A program made the position numbers and the translations under genes. DNA of 64,000 bases from Seison nebaliae. Taxonomy: Eukaryota; Rotifera; Pararotatoria; Seisonacea; Seisonidae. The notes under the pieces were generated by a model. That model searched no databases. It had not been told where the DNA came from and saw nothing but the letters and a program-made list of their open reading frames with translations. Below, one piece after another: positions 35,573-46,139 of this stretch (position 1 is its first letter; each line of letters starts with the position of its first letter). The DNA lies in assembly GCA_023231475.1 (NCBI GenBank), contig JALJEE010001690.1:1-64000 (forward strand), in the 5' to 3' direction.

Positions 35573-38409
35573 ATGGATAGAAGAGAGAATGATACCAAAA
35601 TTTATGTTGATCGTTTACACGTTGTACTTAATTGCGCCATATTGGGATTATTGTCAGTTTCAATTTTTTTAGCTATATTCCAAACTCAACAAAAAGAAAG
35701 TTAAAATTCTAATAATTTTTTTCTGAAAATTTTGTGGTACAGGAACTTATGATCCTAATACACCTCAGTTCTACATATTGGAGGTGACAGATGGAACTTA
35801 TGAATTAGGTGTAAAGTATAATTCTTCATATCATGAAATCTGGTTCAAAAGTCATGATCCTTTCATTACGATAAACCATCAGAAATGTTCGGTCACATCT
35901 GGTTGTCTGATATTAGTCGGTGGTTCCTCATCAACTAGTGGCATCGATGTATTTGGACAATGGCAGAATTCGATTTACACATATTATGTTAATGGAACAG
36001 GAGAATTATTTAAAGTAGAATTTAGAACTTATCCGTATCGAGAGTTTATGATATTCCGTCAACATATCGTTGAAGATATGGTGAATTGTTCGACAGGAGA
36101 TGTCGAATCGATTGTCACTGGTTATCCTTCATTTTCCGTAGAGAAAGGAGAAAATGATAAAGGTGTTCTCTCTTATGGTGGTCAAATGAGTGGAGATGTT
36201 ATGAAAAAAATTAATAAGTTTAATTTAAATATTATTAGAAATTTATTTTTTCGAATATGACAGATGGGAACCAAAAGATTATTTGATCAATTCGGGAATG
36301 TTGGGTGGTCTTTTTACTGTTTTCCAAATGGATATGGATAATAGTATCGTTTTTTCACCTCTCGATCATTTCCCATCATCGTCAGTTGAATATAAACAAA
36401 ATGGAGGAAGTTATTATTGAAAGAAACATTCAATTATCAATTTAACATTCAATTTCAGATTATTCCTTCGCTTTCGGTGTTATGGGAGGTGCGGAGAAAA
36501 TTAATATGCCGGACGAATATTCCTATTTAGTTTCCTTTTCACCATATGGTATAAATGACGTTAGATATTTTCTCAACATTAACCATTAACAATGAGAGTT
36601 AGGCAATATCAAGACATGGAAAAATTATTCAGAAATATCATAACGGACAAAAATTTCATGATCCTTTACTCGATTTTATCGGTTATTATACAGATAATGG
36701 TTAGAGATTATTTAACAAAAAACTTTCAAGAACATTTACGATAGGTGCATATTATTATTATAATGCTGTTGGAACGACATACGACAACATTTTAAATCAA
36801 ATTAAAAAGAAATTTAATTTTTTCTCTTATCAAATCGATTCCTGGTGGTACAAGAAAGATGCTGCGAATATTGCAACCATCTCGTGGAGTCCGGATAATA
36901 ATGTATTTTCGGATTCAATTGTAGATTTTGCTGAAGAATTAGATCGTCCAATAATCGCCCATAATAAGATGTGGTCGTATGATGTAGTGTACGCTTCTTA
37001 CAACGGAGGAATGTTTCCATTCTTTCCTGATAAGCTATCTGGTTTATCATTACCTGCCACTCAAGATTTTTGGGATTGGTTATTTGCGTATGGTAAAAAA
37101 TGGAAATTGGCAACATATGAACAAGTTACATATGAAATTAACAGAATTGTTCTTCATTATTTATTAGGATTGGATGAATCATCAAACGATGGATTTTACT
37201 CCGTTAAAAACAAATATAAATTTAGGTGAGAATTGGTTAAGCCAAATGAATATAGGAGCGAAAAAATTCAATATTTCAATTCAATATTGTATGGCGTTAC
37301 CACGTCATACAATGGAAGCAGTACGTCAATCACAAGTGACACATGTTCGTGTCTCTGACGATTATGCTACTTCTCTCAAATTCAGTTAATTTTTTTCGAG
37401 AAAAACTCTTTTTTATAATAAAACAGAATTTCCTCAATGGAAAATTGGGATCACTTCAATTTTCGTACTATCGTTGGGATTAAGACCACACAAAGATACT
37501 TTCTGGTCCACAAAATCCGAACCAGGTAATCCAAAATATGCGAATAATCGTGAAGTTATTTTAATTATTGACATATTGTTAAATAGATTTCTTTTAAAGA
37601 TTTCTCCAGGTGCTGAATTGACAATATCGGTCATTACTGGTTCTCCAGTGGTGCCAGGTGATGCCATCAACAAAATCGATAAAGAACTACTCTCAACATC
37701 AAGTAGAAATGATCAACGTGTTCTTCGTCTAACAAAGCATGCTACTGCAACTGATCATCAAATCAAAGAAGTTAGATTATGTAAAGAATGAAGGTGATAT
37801 ATTATTTATATTTTAGATGGTTTCTGATTTTAATTGGGGTGAATTATGGTTTGGTTATTCTCAATATGTCGATCAATTTTTCGGATTAGTATTTTGTGCG
37901 GAAATTCCTCAGGCAACAGTCGTCAATTTCGATAAATTATTAATTAATGTTTCTATAAAACTTTTAATAGTTTTTTATATATTCTATTCATATTTAGTCA
38001 AATAACCATATCATTTATCAGATGATACCAACATTAAAAATATTCGAAAATATTACAGATATTCATGAATATGTCATCGACAATTGTACATCTAAAGAAG
38101 ACTATAGGACTATTTTGACAGCTCCTCAATATTTGAGACCAGAGTTACATTTTATCATTTTTCATTTTATTAATTTCAGTTGGTAGCAAAACTTCGGTGT
38201 ATCTTTTGGGAGAAAAAGATAAAATCGTTCCATTTTCTACGGATCGATTTAGAATCAAAGTGATCAAATCTGGAATCATCGATTTTATTGAGGTGATTGG
38301 TGGGACAATGGATGAAACAATTGTTGTCTATCTTTATATCAACCAACAAATTGAAAAAAGAGTTGTTATGATGGAAGCAAACTCAACAGTTAAACTACAT
38401 TGGAATTAA
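35573..38409 (+). CDS. uncharacterised GH-like membrane-anchored protein
   Basis: Start is ATG 35573. The first exon encodes a short cytosolic segment and one membrane anchor (LNCAILGLLSVSIFLAIF, residues about 19-37), giving a type II topology or an uncleaved signal. The intron at about 35700-35742 is short, and roughly eight more introns follow (for example near 36215-36262, 36415-36460, 37225, 37385-37427, 37793-37816, 37950-38021 and 38140-38180). Conserved stretches in order: FQIDSWWYKKDAANI, IIAHNKMWS, LSLPATQDFWDWLF, KWKLATYEQ, IQYCMALPRHTMEAV, HVRVSDDYA, WKIGITSIFVLSLGLRPHKD, FWSTKSEPGNP, ITGSPVVPGDAINKID. I recall these from an unnamed family in cnidarians, molluscs and other eukaryotes that resembles TIM-barrel glycoside hydrolases (alpha-galactosidase-like). 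The acidic pair in RVSDDY and the YEQ motif are candidate catalytic residues. Substrate unknown. Exon limits here are approximate, and one or two joins (for example after TYEQ) are unresolved. Confidence 0.75.
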
Positions 38410-38572
38410 TTTATTTTTAGAACATTAAATTATAACGAATTTTTCTTTGTTGTACATATTTAATATATATATTATGTTATATTATATTATATGAATTTTA
38501 AACAAATAAAAAAAATATTTTCAACAAAAATTATTTATTTCAGAAAATTCACATTCAAAATTATTGAAAATT

Positions 38573-40108
38573 ATGAGCAAAGCTAAAAATGTGAGAAGAA
38601 CTTTCTTTTGAATATAAACTTGTTTAGAATGAATTAGATTTAATTTTCGTTTGTCAATTGAAGAATTTTTGCCGTTTACCGGAAGCGAAAATTCTGGAAT
38701 TATCTTCGTCTTTCAAACCATTAAATTTAAAGAGTTTAGGAAATTAATATTGTTGGAAATATGTTACATAGTGATGATGAAGTTATTTTTGTCTTTAAAC
38801 AAAATTGATATATTTCGCATGTTTTCTAGAGCTACTTAGAATATGAAACAGCTTCATCTACTGCAGGAAGTTTATTGAATGATAATAATTATGAGAATTA
38901 TCAGGACGAAGAATTCAAAGAAATAAATTATATTTCAAACGATCAATTGGATAATAGAGTTGATCAAGATGAAAATAAAATAGAAAATAGTCATTATAAC
39001 TACCAAGATAATGGGAAATCCCAATATGATGAATATAATTATGATATGCATTTAAATCAATTCAAACGTTGGTCAGATTTGGAAGAAGAACTTAATAATG
39101 AAAGGAGAAATCCGTCAGAAGATGCTGATTACGGAAATTTCAACAAAGAAATGAGTAGTAAAATGAATTGTAGTAACTTTAAGAAAGTAGAACATTTGGA
39201 TGACGAAGTGAAGCGTTTCAAAAAAATCTCTATAGATGGAACAGAAGTTGAAGAAGAAGTAGATGAAGTATCATCTTCATTTTCGTCTCCTATCAACACT
39301 CGACCGTTTCATCGAGACAAACCAACTCCAGAACCTAAAAGTAACGGTTGGAAAAATATTTTTCGATCAGTTTTGAAAATTCTAATTGATTTCAGATATA
39401 GACGAAAAGAAATTTAATGAATTTCATAAAACGTTTTATAAGAAGAAAAAGAATGAAGAGAACATTTCACTGGAAGAATTAAAAGTTAAAAATTATTAAT
39501 AAACTATCTATTATTATCTTGGAAACTACAGGAACGATTTGTGAAAAGTAAAGAGTTGAAGGAAGAAGGTAATTTTGAATTTAGTAAAAGTAATTTCAGA
39601 GAAGCAATCATATGTTATACCAGAGCTCTCTATAATTGTCCATCGGAGAAAACCGATTTCATTTCTATTCTCTTGCAAAATCGAGCTACTTGTTTCCTTC
39701 ACCAAAATACTGACGAGCAAGCGATCCAAGATTTAAATACAGCTATTAACTTCAACAAGAGATATGTTAAAGCTTATATGAAACGTGCTAAACTTTTAGA
39801 GAAGTTAAACAAACTAGAAGGTGCTCTTGAAGATTATCAGACAGTGAAGGAAATTGATAAGAATATTCCCGAAGTCTATTATCAGATTATGGTTAGGAGA
39901 TTATGAGAATAAAGAATAAATGTTTCATCTTTTATAGAGATTAGACGAATTGATAAAGACAAATAATGAAAAATTGAAAACTGAAATGTTTGGGAAATTA
40001 AAACTTTTAGCGAATGATTGTTTAGGTCGATTCGGTTTATCAACAGATAATTTTCAATATGAAAAAGATCCACAAACTGGAAATTACAGTATTAATATGC
40101 AACACTAA
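38573..40108 (+). CDS. TTC1: tetratricopeptide repeat protein 1, copy A
   Basis: TTC1 is a cytosolic co-chaperone-like adaptor with a three-repeat TPR domain. The body exons are clear. One at about 38839-39340 starts EYETASSTAG and is acidic and Asn-rich. A 55-bp intron (about 39341-39396) joins PEPK to NIDEKKFNEFHKTFYKKKK. A 47-bp intron ends at about 39531, after which the TPR exon begins ERFVKSKELKEEGNFEFSKS and includes AIICYTRALYNCPS, LLQNRATCFLHQ, AIQDLNTAINFNKRYVKAYMKRAKLLEKLNKLEGALEDY. The last exon gives RLDELIKTNNEKL, MFGKLKLLANDCLGRFGLS and the C-terminal NYSINMQH, characteristic of TTC1. The first exon is inferred: ATG 38573 (MSKAKN) then GT. Compared with copy B its N-terminal half is much longer and its TPR residues more diverged. 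Confidence 0.82.
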
Positions 40109-40318
40109 ATTTGGAAGTTGTTCCATCATTGCAATTAATTGAACTAGGAACCATTTTGATCATAATTCAATTTCTATAAAAATTTTTGAAATCAAAACAA
40201 AATAAATTTAAAATTGAAAAGAAAAGAGAATTAGATGAGTAGTAATTTAAAAGTTATTTAATTATAAACATGTAGCTGAAAAGAAATGAAGTGATAATTT
40301 TATTATTATAATCCAAAT

Positions 40319-41645
40319 GTTCTCTATCAGCAAATGTATCGCTAGTCAATTTCTGAATAATAAGATACCTCTTCGATTATTTTCGTTAATTTTCTCTCGT
40401 CTAAAACTTTTTGAAATGATCTTTCCAAAAGTTTAACATCTCAGAATGATCGAAAATACAAAAAACCTTATGAAACAGCTCCAGTACGAAAACGTGGTGG
40501 AGGATATGACCAATTGTTAACTGAAGAGAATCGTTCGTTTTTGAAAAGTTTAAGGAAAGAATCATATAAAGGGCCGCTAAATATTGAACAATGGCCGAAA
40601 TATGAATGGTCTGAAAATCCAATGTTTCATTTAATTTTAAAAGAATTTGAAATTTCTAATCTAAACAGAACAGTTCGTTCGGGAGTAATTGCTATAAAAT
40701 TGGGATCTATTCCTCAATGGCAACCGAATGGAACTCGTGTTTTCTGCACCGTCCTCCAAATTTTAGATAATCATATAATCTCATATACATCTCCCGAACA
40801 AGTCAAAGAACGGAAAGATTTCAAACAAATGAAATTTACAAATGACGGTGAATTTGGAATGCAAGTTGTCGGAGCAATCAGTTCTGATCATCGAATAGTT
40901 TTTTCTAATAATTTTTTATTATTTTACACAATTTTATTTAGTTCACTAAAGATTATTTGAATTTATTTTTAAATGCTGGTGTACCACCTAAACGGATCTT
41001 ATCCAAATTTATCGTCAGTCCACATTCGGCTTTATCACCCGGTAAATTTTATTTCAATTTTCAATTTATAAATTCTTTTCAGGTACAAAATTAACGTCGA
41101 AACATTTCCGTGTTGGGGATTATGTGGATTGTCATTCAAAAACTATTGGATGGGGTTTCGCCGGTGTGATGAAACGATGGGGAATGAAAGGTGGTCCAGC
41201 TTCTCATGGAGCTACAAAATTCCATCGAAGAAGAGGAACAGTGAATAGTGGAAGAAAATTGTCAAGAATCCTTCCAGGAACTAAAATGCCGGGAATGATG
41301 GGCCAATATTTTCGGAAATTGAAAGGACTTCAAGTTTTTATTTTCTTTTTTTTTTAATTTCAAAATTAACATTTTCAGATTTTACGAGTTGATGATGATT
41401 TGAATTTGTTATTCGTCAAAGGAAAAAACATCCCTGGATCGATCCATTCTTATATTCGTGTAACAGATTGTTGTTTTAAGTTTCTTTTAAAATTCGAAAT
41501 ATCAGACATGAAAATTATTTGAAGACATCGAAGGAAAATGTGGAATAAAGAGAATCATCCACCTCATCCAACCGCTAACGAGGATTATGAAAGAATTGAA
41601 GAGAAGAATATTTTACATAAAATGGAAATGAAAAAATTGAAATAA
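40319..41645 (+). CDS. MRPL3: mitochondrial large-subunit ribosomal protein uL3m
   Basis: Start is ATG 40319, giving a mitochondrial presequence ([16 protein letters not shown]). A 47-bp intron (about 40384-40430) joins LFS to [11 protein letters not shown]. uL3 motifs: [16 protein letters not shown], then after an intron near 40899-40943 a segment ending [10 protein letters not shown]; after a third intron near 41041-41082, [60 protein letters not shown] fourth intron near 41335-41378 leads to [20 protein letters not shown], and a further intron near 41475-41525 to a basic tail. It is about 370 residues, close to human MRPL3, and essential for mitoribosome assembly. It starts about 210 bp after TTC1 copy A and converges with IMP4, only 29 bp between stops. 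Confidence 0.93.
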
Positions 41646-41674
41646 TATTTTCTTTCTTTCTATAAAATGTAAAT

Positions 41675-42595
41675 TCAATCGTCTTCATTAATCGACAATA
41701 ATTTCTTCTTTTTTGAACTGTTCATATAAGGTCGTAAAGCGAATTCGACTGGAGCTAAATCCAAATTGTCGAGAGTTCCATTTTTTATGCTAAACAATTT
41801 CATATCGAATCGAGGACCAATCTCATTCAATTTAACGTTTTCACTTGAAACAGTTGATGATGTTTCATTTTTCTTCTTATTCATTTCATATTGATGATGA
41901 CGGAAGGCAATGAAATCATTAACATTTAACAAACTGATAACTCGACGACTTTCTGTTTTTGTTCTTCCTTGAGGGAATAAAAATCGTAAAATGTCTCCAA
42001 TTCTTTTCCCCAATTTCGAATTGAGTTCATGAAGAATCAAATGAGGATATTCTTCCGGTGAATGTTTCATTTGCGGTATATCATGTCGGAGGACGACATT
42101 ATGTAATGACAGTTGTGCTGTTGGTCCATAAGGAAGATGACATATTTGTATTGAATTTGGTTCGCCTCTTTTCTCATGTAGAATAATAATATCAGTCATA
42201 TTATTTCTTTTAGAGACACTCATCAATTGAGCGATTTCTGTTGTTCCACGATTAAGTCTGATAGAATTAGGAATTAATAATTTCATTTCCTTTGCGAATT
42301 GTTTTAAACGACTTGATGGATATCTTGATGTTGTTATAACAACACTTGGATCTTCCACACCAGCTAACCGATATTCATCATCTTCACCACTTTTAATTCC
42401 AGTCGCTCCAGAATCATTCCAATCCAATTTGGAACTCAATTCAATCGCTTCATCTCTTAAATGAGCTGGAATTTTTTGATTGTTCAATAAACTTTCTTCA
42501 ACCAATCTCTTCTTTTCTTCTTTCTCTTTCTCTCGTCCATCGATCAATTTTTTATAAATATATTCTCTTCTCAATCGAACGTCTCTACGACTCAT
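41675..42595 (-). CDS. IMP4: U3 snoRNP protein IMP4 (Brix domain)
   Basis: IMP4 is a subunit of the U3 snoRNP/small-subunit processome in the nucleolus and helps pair U3 with pre-18S rRNA. A single exon of 306 residues, near the 291 of human IMP4. The start chosen is the ATG at 42595 because MSRRDVRLRREYIYKK is the conserved N-terminus; the frame stays open 10 codons further upstream, which is ignored. Features: DDEYRLAGVEDPSVVITTSR, then the Brix sigma-70-like domain with SSRLKQFAKEMKLL, NRGTTEIAQL, LPYGPTAQLSLHNVVLRHD, HLILHELNSKLGKRIGDILR, FLFPQG, DFIAFRHHQY, EIGPRFDMKLFSI and LGT-like NGTLD. All expected blocks are present. Confidence 0.95.
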   Translation of the reverse strand: MSRRDVRLRREYIYKKLIDGREKEKEEKKRLVEESLLNNQKIPAHLRDEAIELSSKLDWNDSGATGIKSGEDDEYRLAGVEDPSVVITTSRYPSSRLKQFAKEMKLLIPNSIRLNRGTTEIAQLMSVSKRNNMTDIIILHEKRGEPNSIQICHLPYGPTAQLSLHNVVLRHDIPQMKHSPEEYPHLILHELNSKLGKRIGDILRFLFPQGRTKTESRRVISLLNVNDFIAFRHHQYEMNKKKNETSSTVSSENVKLNEIGPRFDMKLFSIKNGTLDNLDLAPVEFALRPYMNSSKKKKLLSINEDD

Positions 42596-42833
42596 TTTTA
42601 TTTTACAAACATATATTATCAGCAACGATTTATATCCAGAAACACATGTTTAGAAATAAAATAATTTTTTCTTTAAATTAATCAAGCTTAGTTTTTCAGT
42701 TTAAAATTTAGAAAACAAATAATTTTTTATCAATTATATAATTTAAATTTCAAGCTGTTAAAAGTTACAAATTGTTTAGAAGTTGAATATATAGGAAATA
42801 TTTTAATATATTATAATTATTCATCTGATAATA

Positions 42834-43747
42834 ATGAATAATACGAAAGAAAATGATTCAGATGTTAATATTATTATGGAATTTTAAATTACATTAAATT
42901 TTTTCAGACAAGTTCTACTGATTATGATACAGCGTCATCGAACGGAGGAGATGTTGGAGAAAGAATGGGAGACACCGATTTACCAAATATGGAAAAATGT
43001 TTATAATATAATTTTCATGTTGGGAAGTAATTGATTTGACAGTAAATTTAAGTGAGTATTATATCGATTTTGATAAGAAGAAAGAAGTCGAATCAAAATT
43101 AACAGAAGAAGAATTAGAAGTTTCTTCCTCTTAATTTACTCACAAAGAAAATCATTTTAAAGTTTTATTTTAGAAAAATAAGAAATTGGCAGTTGAAATG
43201 AAAGAAGAAGGAAATTCACAATTCGTTCAAGGTAATTTGAATGGAGCGGAAGTGAATTATTCTTATGGACTCGATATCTGTCCATCAACTGATAAGAAGA
43301 TGATTTCTATTTTATTCCAAAATCGAGCAGCATGTTTCTTACGAGAAAAGAAGAAACAAGAAGCTCTTGAAGATCTCAATGCTTCCATTCAATTCAATGA
43401 AAATTACATTAAAGCTTATTTGAAACGTGCGAAATTGTTAGAGGAAATGGGCAAATTAGACGAGGCATTGGCCGATTATAAAACTGTTAATGAAAAAGAT
43501 AAAAATGTCCGAGAATGTTATGTTGAAATGATGGTTCGAATTTCTTTTTCCGAATTATGAATTGGTTTTCTTTCAGAGATTAGAAGAATTGATAAGAACA
43601 AGAAATGAAAAGATGAAGGAAGAAATGATGGGAAAATTGAAAGATTTGGCGAATACTTGCTTAAAACCTTTTGGTCTATCTACGAATAATTTCCAAGTTC
43701 AACAAGATCCTTCCAGTGGCAGTTATAGTATAAATATGAAGAAATGA
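42834..43747 (+). CDS. TTC1: tetratricopeptide repeat protein 1, copy B
   Basis: Second TTC1 gene, about 260 residues. Start is ATG 42834 ([10 protein letters not shown]), followed by short introns at about 42864-42907, 43000-43041 and 43125-43173, and one near 43530-43577. Reconstructed order: [42 protein letters not shown], then [84 protein letters not shown], and the final exon [45 protein letters not shown]. It is closer to the metazoan TTC1 consensus than copy A, so it is probably the ancestral-function copy. The shared ASS(T/N)xG opening in exon 2 and the same terminal intron position show the two are paralogues. The next gene starts 52 bp after its stop. Confidence 0.88.
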
Positions 43748-43799
43748 AAAGAATTTATAATTTTACTTTTCTCTCATTTGTTTTCTCATTTAAAATAAA

Positions 43800-45233
43800 A
43801 TGGAATTTTCTTTGATTTCATTATCATTCATTCTACTCTTCTATGTTCGTTGTCAGAGTGATGATAAGGATTTCCCCGGATCATTTACTCGAGAGGAAAT
43901 TGAAGATATTAAAGAATCGATTGATCATGACTCGAGTGATGAGACGGAAGTAATTAGTTTTGATAAATTCAAATGGGATTGTGGTGGTGGGAAATCGGAG
44001 GAATTATTGCAAATTATCGAAATTATGGCAACTATCATTCCTGAAACAATGATGACTCCAATTCCTGTCATATGGACAAAAATAACAAAAGAAGAAAGAA
44101 AATTAATTTCAGAAAGTGAACCAGGAACTATTAGAATCTTATCTAAAATGAACAACTTCTTTCGATATTTAAAAAATTATATGGAACGTCTTTTCCATAA
44201 AGCACAATTCCATATGGATACTACTCAATTAAATGACGATTATCATAGAGTGGCTAAATATATAACTTTCGTTTGCATCCCAGATAAAGCTTTATTTATT
44301 CTCGATCATTTATTTAATAATTTGATGATGATTTGTCGTATAGCAGCGACAGATGGTCGTAAAGAAATCAGCAAAGGATTTTTTAATGTACAAACTGATA
44401 GTGAATGTGATACAAGTGAAATATTCCAATATCTACGTATAGTTCGTGCAGGACAATTATTGTCAGAAGAAAAATTGAAAATCGACCAGATTATTCAGTC
44501 ACCAACATTTCGAACTATATCAGATCGTTGGATAAATTATAGCAAAAATTCAGGTAAATTACGTCCTATGATTTGCGACATAGCAGATCAGAGATATCAT
44601 CGAGTACAACAAGCTATGTGTTATACTCTTCATTATTTGCAGAATGTAATATTCAGTTTTGACGCTCATATAACTAATCACCAGAAACAATTAAAAAGAC
44701 TTTTTAAAGACACTTCTCGCATGTTCGTCATTCTAGCTAAATATTGGCCAGGAAATCCTGAAATGGAATTATCATCTAACGGTGATTTCATTCAATTAGA
44801 TGCTGTGCATGTCATTCAACTTATTCGTTCATTAGTAAACCAAATTGATAAGTTAACAAATGAAATAAGAAATAGTGATCGACTTGTCATTCCACAAATA
44901 ATTAAAAAACAATTATTGAATCTCATTGAATTCGGAGAAAAAAAACTGGAAATTTGTCGAGCTTCTGTTGAATGGAAAACTTCCTCAAAAAAATTACCGT
45001 CACATGCAAGTCGAGCTTATGCTCGTTATGTTAAAGCAAAATGGAGAACGTTTTATAGGTCAGGTCAGAAAGGTCCGGGTTGGCAACGGAGAATGAAGAC
45101 GAAATACAAAAATATAATGGCAGTTATGCGCAAAACGTTCACCGTTTCTCTGGCCTCATTCAAACAACGTTTCACTGATAAGGGACATAAATGTTCATCA
45201 GTTAAATATAATTATCTTTCTTTAGAATATTGA
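43800..45233 (+). CDS. secreted protein of unknown family, 477 aa
   Basis: Start is ATG 43800, giving a clear signal peptide (FSLISLSFILLFYVRCQS, residues 3-20) with likely cleavage around residue 19-21. The mature part is single-exon, about 455 residues, predicted largely helical, and contains eight cysteines (near DCGGG, VCIPDK, ICRIAA, ECDTSE, ICDIAD, MCYTLH, ICRASV, KCSSVK), an even number fitting disulfide pairing. The last 90 residues are strongly basic (RAYARYVKAKWR, KTKYKNIMAVMRK). No domain recognised; no transmembrane segment. It begins 52 bp after TTC1 copy B and lies beside the DNA transposon. An extracellular, lineage-specific function is plausible but unproven. Confidence 0.75.
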   Translation: MEFSLISLSFILLFYVRCQSDDKDFPGSFTREEIEDIKESIDHDSSDETEVISFDKFKWDCGGGKSEELLQIIEIMATIIPETMMTPIPVIWTKITKEERKLISESEPGTIRILSKMNNFFRYLKNYMERLFHKAQFHMDTTQLNDDYHRVAKYITFVCIPDKALFILDHLFNNLMMICRIAATDGRKEISKGFFNVQTDSECDTSEIFQYLRIVRAGQLLSEEKLKIDQIIQSPTFRTISDRWINYSKNSGKLRPMICDIADQRYHRVQQAMCYTLHYLQNVIFSFDAHITNHQKQLKRLFKDTSRMFVILAKYWPGNPEMELSSNGDFIQLDAVHVIQLIRSLVNQIDKLTNEIRNSDRLVIPQIIKKQLLNLIEFGEKKLEICRASVEWKTSSKKLPSHASRAYARYVKAKWRTFYRSGQKGPGWQRRMKTKYKNIMAVMRKTFTVSLASFKQRFTDKGHKCSSVKYNYLSLEY

Positions 45234-45340
45234 TATTCAATAGTTGAATATTATCTCAGTTTTCAATACATTTATTTCCTATTAAATATTATATAAATAA
45301 TAAAAATTTCTTTTCTTTTTTCAACAACTTCAAGGGTTGG

Positions 45341-45830
45341 AGGACAGTTCTACTTCTTTTGAGTTGCTATCCAAAAAGGACTATTCTACTGCTTTTTTAA
45401 AACGCCTTTGAAAAGTTCTACTCTTTCTTTTTCAATTTGTTGCACACTTACTCCTCCTTTTTAAGAAATGAGGAATAGTCATACTTCCCTTTTCCTTGCT
45501 TTTAGATAGTTCTACTTCTGATAGATATATTCTCATTTATAAGATAGGTCATTTCTATTTCTTTTTACTGAAAATATGGACAGTTCTGCACCTAATTTCG
45601 AATTTTTATGCTCATTTTTAGGCCTTTCTCTCAAGAGATTTTTAAGGTTGCCGGACTGTTCTACTCCTTTTGGTTTTTGCTTCAAAAAAGGACAGTTCTA
45701 CTTCTTGTGGTTTTTTCAGAACGTACAGTTCTACTCCTTTTTGGACAATTACGGACACTTCTACCACTTTTTTCTCTAATATAGGACACTTCTACGCCTT
45801 TTTCTTACAAATTAGGACAGTTCTACACCT
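45341..45830 (+). repeat. degenerate tandem array of GGACAGTTCTACTCCTTTT-like units
   Basis: About 14 copies of a unit close to GGACAGTTCTACTCCTTTT occur at irregular 25-65-bp spacing (for example near 45341, 45376, 45412, 45504, 45570, 45650, 45685, 45722, 45748, 45783 and 45811). The first two copies are also part of the terminal inverted repeat, and the array's units recur inverted at the right end, so the array probably grew out of the transposon end. Subterminal repeats of this type can be transposase-binding sites. Confidence 0.8.
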
Positions 45831-45862
45831 TTTAATAACGTAATTAGTGTTTCCAAAATTTT

Positions 45863-46139
45863 TCGGAGGAAGCAAAAACAGTAAATGATTATTTCGAGGA
45901 GAATTATATGCACCATAATTCAAAATTTCCACCTAAGTTGTGCAATAATTATAATTGAACAATTAAGAACCTTCCGCGAACCAGTAATTTGGTTGAAGGT
46001 AAAAATAACGGAGTAAAAGGTTCTGTAGAAGGTTCTTAACCGCTCAATTATAATTATTCCGCAACTTAAGTGGAAATTTTGAATTATGGTGCATATAATT
46101 CTCCTCGAAATAATCATAAACTGTTTTTGCTTCCTCCGA
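45863..46139. repeat. long inverted repeat (about 120-bp arms, 36-bp loop)
   Basis: Left arm 45863-45982, right arm 46019-46139, spacer about 36 bp. The arms match over nearly their full length with only a handful of differences (for example CCTAAGTTGTGC against CTTAAGTTGCGG). Transcribed, it would fold into a long hairpin. It sits inside the DNA transposon and is the sort of source that can feed small-RNA production. Confidence 0.9.

Noticed and set aside
38651-38839. Small frame between the GH-like gene and TTC1 copy A
   Set aside because: Falls within the presumed first intron of TTC1 copy A and has no coding pattern.
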